From contig PUQB01000529.1 in the NCBI GenBank assembly GCA_003024785.1, positions 1-64,000 on the forward strand: a stretch of 64,000 nucleotides of DNA, in the 5' to 3' direction. Position numbers and translations under genes: made by a program. This DNA comes from Selaginella tamariscina (taxonomy: Eukaryota > Streptophyta > Lycopodiopsida > Selaginellales > Selaginellaceae). The number at the start of each line of letters is the position of its first letter. Position 1 is the first letter of the stretch. This document shows, in pieces, positions 35,484 to 45,385 of the stretch. The notes under the pieces are model-generated. The model made no database searches and was not told the DNA's origin. It saw only the letters and a program-made list of their open reading frames with translations.

Positions 35484-37046
35484 CGGCGGGATTAATCTCG
35501 CCACCCCTTCAATGCCTCCTGAAAGAGTGGGCGGGATTAATCTCGCCACCTTTCTGGAGGCCTTGAACGGGAGTGCGGAATTAATCTTGCCACCCTTCTC
35601 GGTCTCAGAGAGAACTGGGCAGGATTTATTTCTCACACCCCTTCAGTGACTCCAGAAAGGGGCGGGATTAATCTCGCCCACCATGTAAGGATGGTTAAAT
35701 GAATTTCCCCACCCTTCCCAATTCTCTCCATTGGTATGTTGAAACCTTCTACGTCTCAGACAGAAACGTTTGGATTGGTCCGACTCACCAATGGAGAAAA
35801 AAGGAAGGGTGGCGGGATTCATTCCTCCAACAGGCATTGAAGACTCGGCGGGATTAATCCCGCCGCCCAGGGCCTTCACTCGGTCCCTATGCGGCGGGAT
35901 TAATCCCGCGGACGCCAATTCCCTGCGCGGAATCGGGCGGGATTAATCCCGCCGCCTAGGCACTTCAGGCAGGCCAATGGCGGCGGGATAAATCCCGCCC
36001 GATTCCGCACAGGGATGCGTCGCGGCGGATTAATCCCGCCTCCCAGGCCCTTCACTCGGGCCTTAGTCGGCGGGATTAATCCCGCCGAACGCCAATGCCC
36101 TGTGCGAAATCTTGCGGGATTAATCCCGCCGCCTAGGCCCTTCAGGCAGGCCAATGGCGGCGGGATAAATCCCGCCCGATTCCGCGCAGGGCATGCGTAC
36201 GCGGCGGGATTAATCCCGCCCACCATGTAAGGGATGGTGAAATTAATCCCACCACCCTTCTCAGTTCCCTCCATTGGTATTTTGTAAACCTTCTCCGTCT
36301 CAGACAGAGTTAGTCGGGATTGATTCAACATACCAATGGAGGAAAAAAAGAAGGGTGGCGGGATTAATCCCGCCACCGGGCAATGAAGGTTCGGAGAGAC
36401 TAATCCCGCCGCCCTCTCGTAAATCATGCGCTCACACATATATATTGGCTGCGGCATTTTGAACAGGGATGGGTGGGGGCGGGATTAATCCCGCCGCTTA
36501 TATCCTGCGGAAGTGCCTGAGCGGCGGGATTAATCCCGCCGCCCTCCGCGAAGGGCATGAGCGTGGGGCGGATTAATCCCGCCGTTCATGTCCTGCGTGA
36601 ATTCCCTGGGCGGCGGGATTAATCCCGCCGCCTTACGCGCAGGACATGTCATGCAGGCTCTTCGGTTAGCCTTCCGTGCAGGATCTTTCATGCAGGCTCT
36701 TCGGTTAGCCTCATGAGCGGCGGGATTAATCCCGCCGCCCATCCCCTGTAAATGCCCTGCGCGGAATCCGCGGGATTAATCCCGCCCATTAGGGCCTTCA
36801 CACAGGCCATTGCCGGCGAGATAAATCCCGCCGCATTCCGCGCAGGGCATGGGTGAGCGGCGGGATTAATCCCGCCGCCGAGGCCCCTCACGCAGGCCAT
36901 GGGCGGCGGGATTAATCCCGCCGCCCATAGCCTGCGTGAAGGGCCTCGGCGGCGGGATTAATCCCGCCGCCATGGCCCCAACCTATAGCGGCGGATTAAT
37001 CCCGCCGCCGAGGCCATAAACCTATAGCGGCGGGATTAATCCCGCC
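35484..37046. repeat. Palindrome array A: ~28 copies of an 18-bp perfect palindrome
   Basis: The core GGCGGGATTAATCCCGCC is its own reverse complement. About 13 copies are perfect and about 15 have one to several changes; the most degenerate are at the 35.5-35.7 kb end nearest the ParB-like exon. Spacing between centres is about 40-49 bp over long runs, for example centres near 36865, 36911, 36957, 36996 and 37036. Spacers are GC-rich and share phrases such as AGGCCCTTCA, CGCGCAGGGCATG and CTGCGCGGAATC, many present in both orientations. All six frames stay open through parts of it because the palindrome encodes GGINPA or AGLIPP; these are not proteins. It is not a CRISPR array: repeats are self-complementary, spacers are related, and the context is plant. 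Function is unknown. Confidence 0.95.
35695..36375. repeat. Two ~150-bp stem-loop units within array A
   Basis: At 35695-35830 and 36225-36375 a longer unit occurs twice. In each, a left arm (CCACCCTTC...CTCCATTGGTAT) pairs with a right arm (ACCAATGGAG...GAAGGGTGG) across a loop containing CTCAGACAGA. The arms are about 30 bp. The units sit exactly where the regular palindrome spacing is interrupted. Confidence 0.8.
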
Positions 37047-37059
37047 GCTCGAGGGGCTT

Positions 37060-37128
37060 AGCGTGTGTGCGAGAGATAAAATTAATAAATAAAAAAATTA
37101 TACAGATAAAAACACACACATATATATA

Positions 37129-37175
<47 letters not shown>

Positions 37176-37539
37176 GTGTGTGTATGTATGTATGTATAGG
37201 AGTGTACGTGTGTGTGCAAGAGATAGATAAATAAATAAAATTATACAGTACTGGTACACATAATATATGTGTGTACATAGGTATATATATGTGTGTATAT
37301 GTATATCGTGTGTATGCGTGTGAGCGAAACAAATAAAATCATACAGATAAACAAACACACACACACACATATATATACACAGGAGTGTGCATGTGTGTGC
37401 GAAAGATAAAACTAATAAATAAATAAAATTATACAGATAAACACACACATATATATGTGTGTATATAGATATAGAGAGTCTGTGAATATATAAGCATATA
37501 TATAAACTAGTGTTGTATACTATTTGTTAATATGCATTG

Positions 37540-37580
<41 letters not shown>

Positions 37581-37926
37581 AAGCAGTGTGCGTGTGTGTG
37601 GGAGAGATAGATCAATAAAAAAAATTATATAGATACTGGTACACATAATATATGTATGTATATATGTATATAGGTATATATATATGTGTATATGTATATT
37701 GTGTGTATGCGTGTGTGAGCGAAATAAAATCATACAGATAAACAAACACACACACACACATATATATATACACAGGAGTGTGCGTGTGTGTGCGAGAGAT
37801 AAAACTAATAAATAAATAAAATTATACAGATAAACACACACATATATATATGTGTGTATATATATAACCCATATGAATATATAAGCATATATATAAACTA
37901 GTGTTGTATACTATTTGTTAATATGC

Positions 37927-38003
<77 letters not shown>

Positions 38004-38267
38004 GCAGTGTGCGTGTGTGTGGGAGAGATAGATCAATAAAAAAAATTTATAGATACTGGTACACATAATATATGTATGTATATATGTATATAGGTATATA
38101 TATATATGTATATGTATATCGTGTGTATGCGTGTGTGAGCGAAACAAATAAAATCATACAGATAAACAAACACACACCCACACACACATATACATACACA
38201 GGAGTGTGCGTGTGTGTGCGAGAGATAAAACTAATAAATAAAATTATACGCACACTCCTATACATAT

Positions 38268-38298
<31 letters not shown>

Positions 38299-38300
38299 GA
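37060..38300. repeat. Tandem microsatellite-bearing units of ~400 bp
   Basis: Three degenerate copies of a roughly 390-420 bp unit rich in (GT)n, (TA)n and (CA)n. Unique marker phrases repeat: TAGTGTTGTATACTATTTGT at 37508 and 37898, and AAAGCAGTGTGCGTGTGTGT at 37581 and 38000. Open frames read as runs of HTHTHT or IYIYIY and are not genes. Confidence 0.9.
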
Positions 38301-38306
38301 TCTCAC

Positions 38307-38365
38307 CTGTGTGCACAGCCGCGCCGCCGATTTCACAGCGCCGCCTCTTGAAACCCTAAGAATAT
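38307..38365 (-). other. Candidate first exon of the ParB-like gene
   Basis: A GC-rich stretch in simple-repeat DNA that reads open on the minus strand and ends in a good splice donor, CACAG|GTGAGATC. If it splices to the acceptor at 35182-35183, array A and the microsatellites would form a 3.1-kb first intron, mirroring the 1-kb array-containing intron of the plus-strand gene. Supported only by donor quality and symmetry. Confidence 0.3.
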
Positions 38366-38470
38366 ACCTAAACCCTAAAGGAATTAAATATATATATTAA
38401 CCCTAATAGAATATTCCTTCTGAGAATATACTTAAACCCTAAAAAGAATAAAATATAGATTCGCCCTAAA
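38350..38470. promoter_or_regulatory. Cluster of telo-box motifs in the divergent central region
   Basis: AAACCCTAA-type motifs occur at about 38350, 38370 and 38433 with related CCCTAAA/AACCCTAA forms at 38399 and 38464. In plants this motif is a known promoter element of growth and S-phase genes and a Polycomb recruitment site. The position between the two diverging element genes suggests a promoter, by inference. Confidence 0.4.
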
Positions 38471-38684
38471 CGAATATTCTTTCATTATATTATTAGCGCG
38501 TGCGTGTGCGTGGTGTATCACATACACCCCAAAAATATAAATCATGCAGGGATTTAACATGTGTGTGTCCATGAGAGTGTTAAAGTTTCATGTGTATCAA
38601 TACATACATACACATTGCATATATTAATACACATAATATATACATACACACGTGTATACACACAGACATACATACATATTACAT

Positions 38685-39264
38685 GGGTTTAGGGTTTAGG
38701 GTTTAGGGTTTTGGATTTAGGATGGATCATGCATGGTGTGTATGTATGAGAGAAAGAGAGTGTTGAAAAATTATTTTTGTACACATTGCATATATTAGTA
38801 CACATATATACTTACACATATTATACACAGATATACATACATAGTATATGAGAGAAGAGAGACAGTACATATTATGGATCATGCATGGTGTGTATTATAC
38901 ACACAGACATACATACATATTAGTACATAATATTTGAGAGACCGAGTACATATTATAGATCATGCATGGTGTGTATGTTTGAGAGAAGAGACACAGTACA
39001 TATTAACATGGATCATGCATGTGTGTATGTATGAGAGAAGAGAGAAAGTACACATATATACATACAGAGTACACATATATACATACACACGTGTATACAC
39101 ACAGACATACATACATATTACATGAGTAAATTCATTGTGTTACATATTAGGGTTTAGGGTTTAGGGTTTAGGATGGATCATGCATGGTGTGAAGAGAGAG
39201 TGTTGAAAAATTATTTTTGTACACACATGTATACACAGGGTTTAGGGTTTAGGGTTTAGGGTTT
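38685..39264. repeat. Three short interstitial TTTAGGG runs within a degenerate tandem repeat
   Basis: Three or four TTTAGGG units occur at 38685-38712, 39147-39172 and 39238-39264. Between them a unit containing GGATCATGCATG(G)TGTGTAT and GAGAGAAGAGA recurs about five times (38714, 38876, 38957, 39010, 39174). The runs are short and internal, so they do not mark a chromosome end. Confidence 0.85.
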
Positions 39265-39499
39265 GCTCCCAACAAGCTTAATATAAATATTACACATGTA
39301 AATTCAATGTGTTACATACACACAGATTGAGTACATATATCATACATGCGTTGAACATGATGTTTTCAATAAAGAAGCAACATATTTCTTCAGTTTGGTT
39401 TAGGGTTGTGCATGTGTGTGCATATGTGTTTTTGTAAGTTCTTGTAATGCGTGTGTAAATTTATGATTGTGTTTATATATGTGTGCAAAACAAACATCG

Positions 39500-40260
39500 A
39501 ATAATTAAGAAAATAATATTAATAACACACTATGAACATATTTTAAATTATACATAATAATATATGATTTTATCTAATATATAGCCATATATAGTTTTAA
39601 TAATATATATTAATTTAATATTGATAAAAAGGTTTAACATTGAAATATTCTTGAAATAATAAGAAATTAATTGAGAAAATCCCATTAATATATACAAATG
39701 TAAATTAAGTACTCAAATAATTAACTAAATTAATTATCATAATCATGTTTAATATTGGAATATTCTTGGAATAATAAGAAAATAATAAAGAATATCCCAT
39801 TAATATAAAGAAGATTAATTACTCAAGTAATTAAGGAAATGATATTAATATACACACTATGAACATATTTTAAATTATACATAATAATACATCATTTATC
39901 TAATATAGTCATATATAGTTTTAATAATATATATTAATTTAATATTGATAATAAGGTTTAACACAGGAATATTCTTGAAATAATAACAAATTAATTGAGA
40001 AAATCCCATTAAATATACAAATGTAGAATAATTACTGCAATAATTAAGAACAAGACTAATTTAATTATGATAATCAGGTTTAATATTAGAATATTCTTCA
40101 AATATTAATAAAATAATAAAGAATATCCCATTGATACTAGGAAATGAAAATTAAATACTCGAGTAATTAAGAAAATAATAATAATAAACAGACTATGAAT
40201 ATATTTTAAATGATACATAATAATATATCAATTTATTTATTGTATAAGTATATATTTATA
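39500..40260. repeat. ~330-bp AT-rich tandem repeat, two to three copies
   Basis: The landmark CACTATGAACATATTTTAAA recurs at 39527 and 39854, and in degenerate form at 40191. AATATTCTTGAAATAATA and AATCCCATTAA recur within each unit at matching distances. No coding content. Confidence 0.85.
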
Positions 40261-40503
40261 TATATATATAATATAAATATACTTGAATACTAAGAATGTA
40301 GAATATAGTCTAAAATTTCGTAATATTAAACAGCTTGAATCACTTGAATAACATTAAATGCAATTTTAAAATACTCATTGGAACTGGAGAGTATATATGT
40401 CAGAGTGTCGGATATTTGTGTCAACTCATCTTAAATTTTATTTTCTGTTCTTTTTAAAAAATTTGAATTTCTGACATATGTATTGTCGGTCTGACATGTA
40501 AAT

Positions 40504-43500
40504 TTGAAAATGCATTTAATTTCCCACTCAAATTCAGATCTGGTTCTTTCTCCGGCAAGGGTTTCTTCATTTCTGTATTTTTCACTCTTTAGATCTTCTT
40601 TTTTCTTCATAGTGATCATCTCAGGAGCGAGATTAAATTGGGTGCTATTCTTTATAGGAAAGCACGGCGCCTTCAGTGCTGTTTACAAGTAAGTATTATA
40701 AACAAATTTAAAAATACTTATAAAGATTCACTCTCTTACATTCTCTTAAAATTACAATTTAGGGGTTTAGGAATGCATTAGGATTATAATATATTCCGTT
40801 AGGGATTTATCCCGTTTAAATATCTTTTAACTTAATATTCTAGGTTAACCGGGGCGGCGGGATTAATCCGGCCATTTCTTTTTCGCCTCTTCGAAGAGGT
40901 GGCGGGATTAATCCCGCCACCATCTCTCGGGCAATGCTTCTCCGCCACTGAAAAAGAGTGGCGGGATTAATCCCGCGATAACCTTCTCAACTGATGAAGA
41001 GTTACCAGAATTTATTAGAAAGAGTTGTCGGCGGGATTAATCCCGCCAACCATTTTAGGAGGCAGGGAAGGGGTGGCGGGATTAATCTCGCCACCACATC
41101 CCTGTTTTAAGGATTTGGGGACAGGATTTATCCCGAGATCTCTTTGAAATCATAGTTTTGAGAGAGTTATGTGCGGGTTTAATCCCGCCACCCATTCCCC
41201 GTCGTAAGAATTGTGGGCGGGATTAATCCCCCTTGGACTCCCTCCGACAAGGAAGAGCCGGCGGGATTAATCCCGCCGCCTCTTCCTCCTCGGGAGAGTC
41301 CAAGGCGGGATTAATCCCGCCGACTCTCTCCGACGAGGAAGGGAGTCCGGCGGGATTAATCCCGCCGACTCATCCTCGTCGGAGAGAGTCGGCGGGATTA
41401 ATCCCGCCGGACTCCCCCGAGGAGGAAGAGGCGGCGGGATTAATCCCGCCAACTCTCTCCGAAGGGGTTGAGTCGGCGGCGGGATTAATCCCGTCGACCG
41501 TTCCTCGTCGGAGGGATTCGTGGGCGGGATTAATCCCGCCATCAATTGTATTAATCAAACATGAGATATTATCTCTAAACATAATTATGTATTATTGCAT
41601 ATGCATATTATTAAGTAACCGTAATTCAAATTTCTTAGAATATTGCATAAACAGATATCATAAATAATACAATTATTTATGTGCAGGACAATATGTTTAA
41701 TACTGGAGATAAAGTATGTCTTCTTCGGAACAACGAGTAAGTTTGGCACTGGAACTGTGGAAGTTCGAGATAATAATGCATCATGTCACAATATTGCCCA
41801 AGGATCTTGTGTGTACGTATGGGTGAACACCATTTACAAGCATGTTGAGGTTCTGGGAATGGAATTTTGAGGAGGGTTCTCCTGTATTGTGGAATTTGGA
41901 TGAAGTCAAGGCTGACACAGAATATGCAGAGTCACAAACAAATATTAGCACGAGTTTACCAGATGATGGCTTGCCTGCTGTGATGGATGAGGTGATTCTC
42001 TTTCTTGTGAGATTGAAGTCGGAAGAGGCATCATCACAGCTATAAATCCAATGGAAGCAGTGTCAGAAGAGAAACTAGGGTCCGACTTCGTGGGTGTAGT
42101 TGTGACAGAGGTTTCACCTAATGGCACATTGTATCCTGGATCCCTCGTGAGGTGGCGAACATCTGAATTAAGACGGCAAGATGGTTCAACATATTCTGGG
42201 TTGGATTTAATAATAAAACCCGGAAGAACAACTCATATTTGAAGAGGTTCCTTGCATTGGTCCTATTGTAAGAAAAAGGCGATTCATGGGTTGTAGATCT
42301 TCCCCTGCAAGTTTCAGCAAGAGGGTAAAGATGGATCCTACATCTTCCGAAAGTGTTACGAGCATTTCCACGATTGACTGTTGCAAGAAGAAGTGTTGTC
42401 AGATGGCAGACCGGAATGAAATTACCCAATGTAGACATGTCTTTCGTATGCTCACCCAAAAGCAAAGGCATGAGTTTGTATATGCTGCACTAACTGGGTG
42501 TATTGATGGAATGGCCTCGGACACAGGTTATCAGAGTACATCCATGGTATTTAATAAGGTGGCCATCTGCTTCAAAGCTTGGTAGTATATACGGGATCCC
42601 AAAGACCACGTTCTACCGTCGGAGGGATGAGTGGCTAGATGGAGCGCGAACCTCAGTACATGGGAACACTTGCTTGGTCAAAACCCGCTCTCACATCATG
42701 GCAGCCATAGAGATACTCAAGGCTTTTGTGGAAGCAAATGCAGACATGATGCCTCACAAATGCCGAACCACAATGCAGGGGTCAGGGAAAATCTCAAGGT
42801 TTTGCCTTCAATCTACACTCAATTGAAGATGTGTGAACATGTGAACAAGTGCCTCAGTTTGATGGGGCTCCAAGCAATCTGCACTGGTACCTTCAACAAC
42901 ATATGGAATACTCATTTTAAGGATGTGAGATTGCAAACACTCTAGCTTTTCCAAGTGTGACACTTGTACATCATTGAAGGCTGCAGAGGCTTGTGCAAAA
43001 ACCTTGGTGGAATCACTGCCATTCAAAAGAAGATGGAGGCCCACATGATTGCACAACAAACTTGCCGGTCTCAGTACTATGCACACCGCATGCTTTCTGT
43101 GTCACGCCCATCAGAGTACCTGTGCTTGATCCATGACAAGATGGATCATTCAAAGACCAGCATTCCAAAGCTCTTTGCAACACTAAAGTGCCTTGGAAAT
43201 GTCATGAAACTTCCGATTTCATTGACAGGTGTGCTAACACATGGACACGGTTGTGAGTCATATGGACACTTTTCACTTCCACATTGGTCTAGCGACTCCA
43301 ATTTCACTATTGGGTCATTAGCCATGTGTTTCAGAAACCTTGAAGCCCACTCACAGACAAGTCCTATCAGTGATCTCAAAGTGAAGAAACAACACCTTCA
43401 ACCTTTACATAATGCTCTCATGAACACGTCTGCACTTGAGGCTACTTGGGAATATGAGAGGCATTGTCACAGCCTGCAAGAAAATAGATGGCCTGTTGAG

Positions 43501-44735
43501 AGTTCTGGTTCAGTGGAGGGATCTAGCTCAAATAGTGTACATGTGTCCTCAACATCAAATAACTTCCTCGTCATTTGCTTTTAAATGGATAATTGTGCAG
43601 GCGAGAACAAAAATAGGTAAATCATTTTACTTAAGGTTTCTCAAGCTCATACTTACTTTTATTTTCTAGATATGTGCTAGCATACTTGTTCAATGCTTGT
43701 TGCCAAAGGTGTGTTTGAAACAATCACGCTCAGTTTCCTTATGGTTGGTCACACTCATGAAGATATTGATGCGTTCTTCAGCAAGGTCTCCAACTCTACA
43801 AAAAGGACAAGTGCACTTACTTTACCGCATATGATGAATCTTTTTTGAAAATTGCATCTCCAAAAAAGTTGTGCTTTGCTTGTGACTGAGGTGCCAGACT
43901 TCAAAAAATTTCTCAAGGAGTATATAAAGAGGGGAGTGATTCTTTAGTTGGTCACCTTGTGCCGCTACAATTCTTTTTCTCCATACGAGATGGTATACCT
44001 ATTATGCAGTACAAGTTACGGCCATCAGAGCAGGAGTGGTTACCGAAAAGGGCTTAATGCTCTTCAAAAGTGGAGAGGATGGAAAGCCACTTCTCCCAGA
44101 AGGACAACCAGACCCTATTCCATTGAGTGCCCAGCTCAAGGAACAAGAGGTTATTATTGATGGCATCAAAAATATGTGGCATGGGTTCAAAATCGATGCC
44201 AAAGAATTCTGATAAGGCAACTGGTTACTCAGAACTATATAAGCATGTGGTCGACTATTGGGAGACTGTTGTTCGAGAGTTGGAAGGGCCTACTGTCACA
44301 AGTACGAATTGCAACACCCTTTCTGGCCTAAACAAGGTGGCGAGAGGAGATTGAAATGACATCACTGAGCATAGACGACATAGAAGCCAGTAGTGATGTG
44401 GAAGTGCAAACCCCACACTTTGTTGGACAAAGGAACCAAAAACCTAAAGCATACTTTGATTGTTGCCAGGATCTTCAAAAACTAATGATGGTTCTCATTA
44501 CTCCAGATGCGTCATATAATCAGCCTATTTGGATGGGTCAAATTATCGACACACCTGAAGTAATCACAAAAAATAGTATTTTAGGTTGCATGGTTCAAAC
44601 CACAAAAAAGGCGACACGAGAAGGAGAGCGAAAGATATAATGGATGCCTAGAGAAACATGGTCTCCCAATCAAAAAGACCCAGCATGTTTTATAAATGTT
44701 AAATCCATTCGATATGGGTGGATGTCAAGAAGCGT
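40504..44735 (+). pseudogene. DUF7869-type transposase-like gene of the 15-kb element
   Basis: A first exon ends at 40688 with donor GTAAGTATT. A 998-bp intron (40689-41686) holding palindrome array B ends in ATGTGCAG. Downstream, in order: a small N-terminal domain (GDKVCLLRNNE, SKFGTGTVEVRD, CHNIAQGSCVYVWVN); a Cys-rich zinc-binding-like segment with CCKKKCCQ (about 42390); YGIPKTTFYRRRDEWLDGAR; VHGN; MPHKCRTT; DKMDHSKT and LTGVLTHGHG (43.13-43.25 kb); MDNCAGENKNR (43585-43616); a 53-bp intron (43617-43669); YVLAYLFNACC; and LSFLMVGHTHEDIDAFFSKV. The D-N-x-x-x-E-N-K-N and GHTHEDID blocks are the hallmark of a widespread eukaryotic transposase-like, RNase H-fold family that I recall as DUF7869. 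A C-terminal segment with PIWMGQI follows to about 44640-44735. Multiple frame changes make this copy inactive. It probably encoded the element's recombinase. Confidence 0.75.
40852..41542. repeat. Palindrome array B: ~15 copies of the same 18-bp palindrome in an intron
   Basis: GGCGGGATTAATCCCGCC and close variants are centred about every 41-46 bp in the regular part (41258-41540; six perfect copies and one near-perfect). It is more degenerate at the 5' side, and one remnant is visible at about 40796. The spacers differ from those of array A: they are built from CTCTCTCCGACGAGGAAG and its reverse complement, so consecutive spacers also pair. The array lies inside intron 1 of the plus-strand gene (donor 40689, acceptor ending 41686). 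Confidence 0.95.
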
Positions 44736-45263
44736 TTAAAGTCACGATTAACAAAAACTGCAAGGGAATGTATGTTTTCTGAAGCTTAAAAGCAATTACA
44801 AAATTATAAATATCATATATTAATATTCATAATTATTATAAACTCTTTAATAATAGTACCAAATTGTATACTTAACTATATAAATTTAAAAAATGATATG
44901 GAAGATTGACTATATTATTATAGGATTTATATATATATTATTACTACTACAAATTTTTAATTAATAATGTTATATTTAAATATTAATATTTAATAACAAC
45001 ATCAATATTTATATAATGTACCTCTTATGCTCTTCCTTAATTGTTATATTAGGCAATATATTATATAATTTAATACTTTACTTTTATAATGTTATTAATT
45101 TTTATTCAATGAATGCTATAATTTATTAAAAAGGTAGAATACAAAATAAAATATTCTAAAGAATATTCTCTTTTCAAACATATATTCTAAAGAATATTCC
45201 TTTATTATTAGAAATGCTAATTAAATAGCTAAAATTGCTAATTATTAAGAAATGGGACTATAG
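44736..45263. other. AT-rich right subterminal region of the 15-kb element
   Basis: No gene. The last 150 bp, with two TATTCTAAAGAATATTC motifs and AAATTGCTAAT, match the right half of the MITE at 24945-25188. TATTCTAAAGAATATTC is itself a near-perfect palindrome repeated in both elements and may be a subterminal binding site. Confidence 0.7.
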
Positions 45264-45290
45264 CATGCCCATTTTAGTTACAACTTGCAT
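45264..45290 (-). repeat. Right terminal inverted repeat of the 15-kb element
   Basis: Complementary to 30317-30343 with two differences. It is followed by ATTT, the same four bases that precede the left end. Confidence 0.85.
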
Positions 45291-45294
45291 ATTT

Positions 45295-45385
45295 ATCTAG
45301 TCTTAAAGTTACACGTTAACTAATACAATCGTATTTCAGAAGGATTATCGTAGTTTTTAATACGACTCTATCCAATGCTCACTTT
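45295..45385 (+). mobile_element. Retroelement remnant, right of the 15-kb insertion
   Basis: Landmarks CTAGTC, GTTAA, TCGTAGTTTTTAATACGACTC and CC match, in order, 16515-16605 of the LTR element, spanning the junction of its interior with its right LTR. With 30120-30316 it forms the interrupted host site. Old and diverged fossil. Confidence 0.55.

Larger units (their letters stand above)
30317..45290. mobile_element. Large (~15 kb) TIR DNA transposon with three decayed genes and palindrome arrays
   Basis: The ends are 27-bp inverted repeats, ATGCACGTTGTAACTAAAGT on the left and ATGCAAGTTGTAACTAAAAT on the right (read inwards), each continuing GGGCATG. ATTT is present on both sides (30313-30316 and 45291-45294). 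The flanking DNA on both sides matches contiguous sequence of the LTR element near 16.3-16.6 kb, so the insert boundaries are supported by an empty-site comparison. The MITE at 24945-25188 has the same ends. Inside, in order: an FCP1-type phosphatase (-), a ParB-like gene (-), palindrome array A, tandem microsatellite and telomere-type repeats, palindrome array B, and a DUF7869-type transposase-like gene (+). All genes are damaged, so this copy is inactive. I do not recognise a named superfamily. I see no DNA polymerase, integrase or capsid gene, so a Polinton-type element is not supported. Confidence 0.8.

Noticed and set aside
35403-36900. Many overlapping open frames on both strands reading GGINPA or AGLIPP
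   Set aside because: They arise because the palindrome has no stop in any frame. Opposite strands give equally long frames, and there is no codon-level conservation or start context.
37036-38359. Open frames rich in HTHT, IYIY and VCVC
   Set aside because: They are translations of (GT)n, (TA)n and (CA)n microsatellites. The same applies to frames at 1233-1756, 3489-4372, 5101-5847, 56045-56345, 57291-57995 and 58789-59382.
38685-39264. Telomere or chromosome end
   Set aside because: Only three or four TTTAGGG units per run, interrupted, and inside a transposon with genes on both sides.
35484-41542. CRISPR-like array (regular repeats with spacers)
   Set aside because: The repeats are full palindromes and variably degenerate, the spacers are related to one another, no cas genes are present, and the DNA is plant nuclear.
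30317-45290. Polinton-like or giant-virus-derived insertion
   Set aside because: No polymerase B, integrase, packaging ATPase, capsid or protease signature was seen. The ends are short TIRs with a 4-bp duplication and MITE derivatives, as in ordinary DNA transposons.
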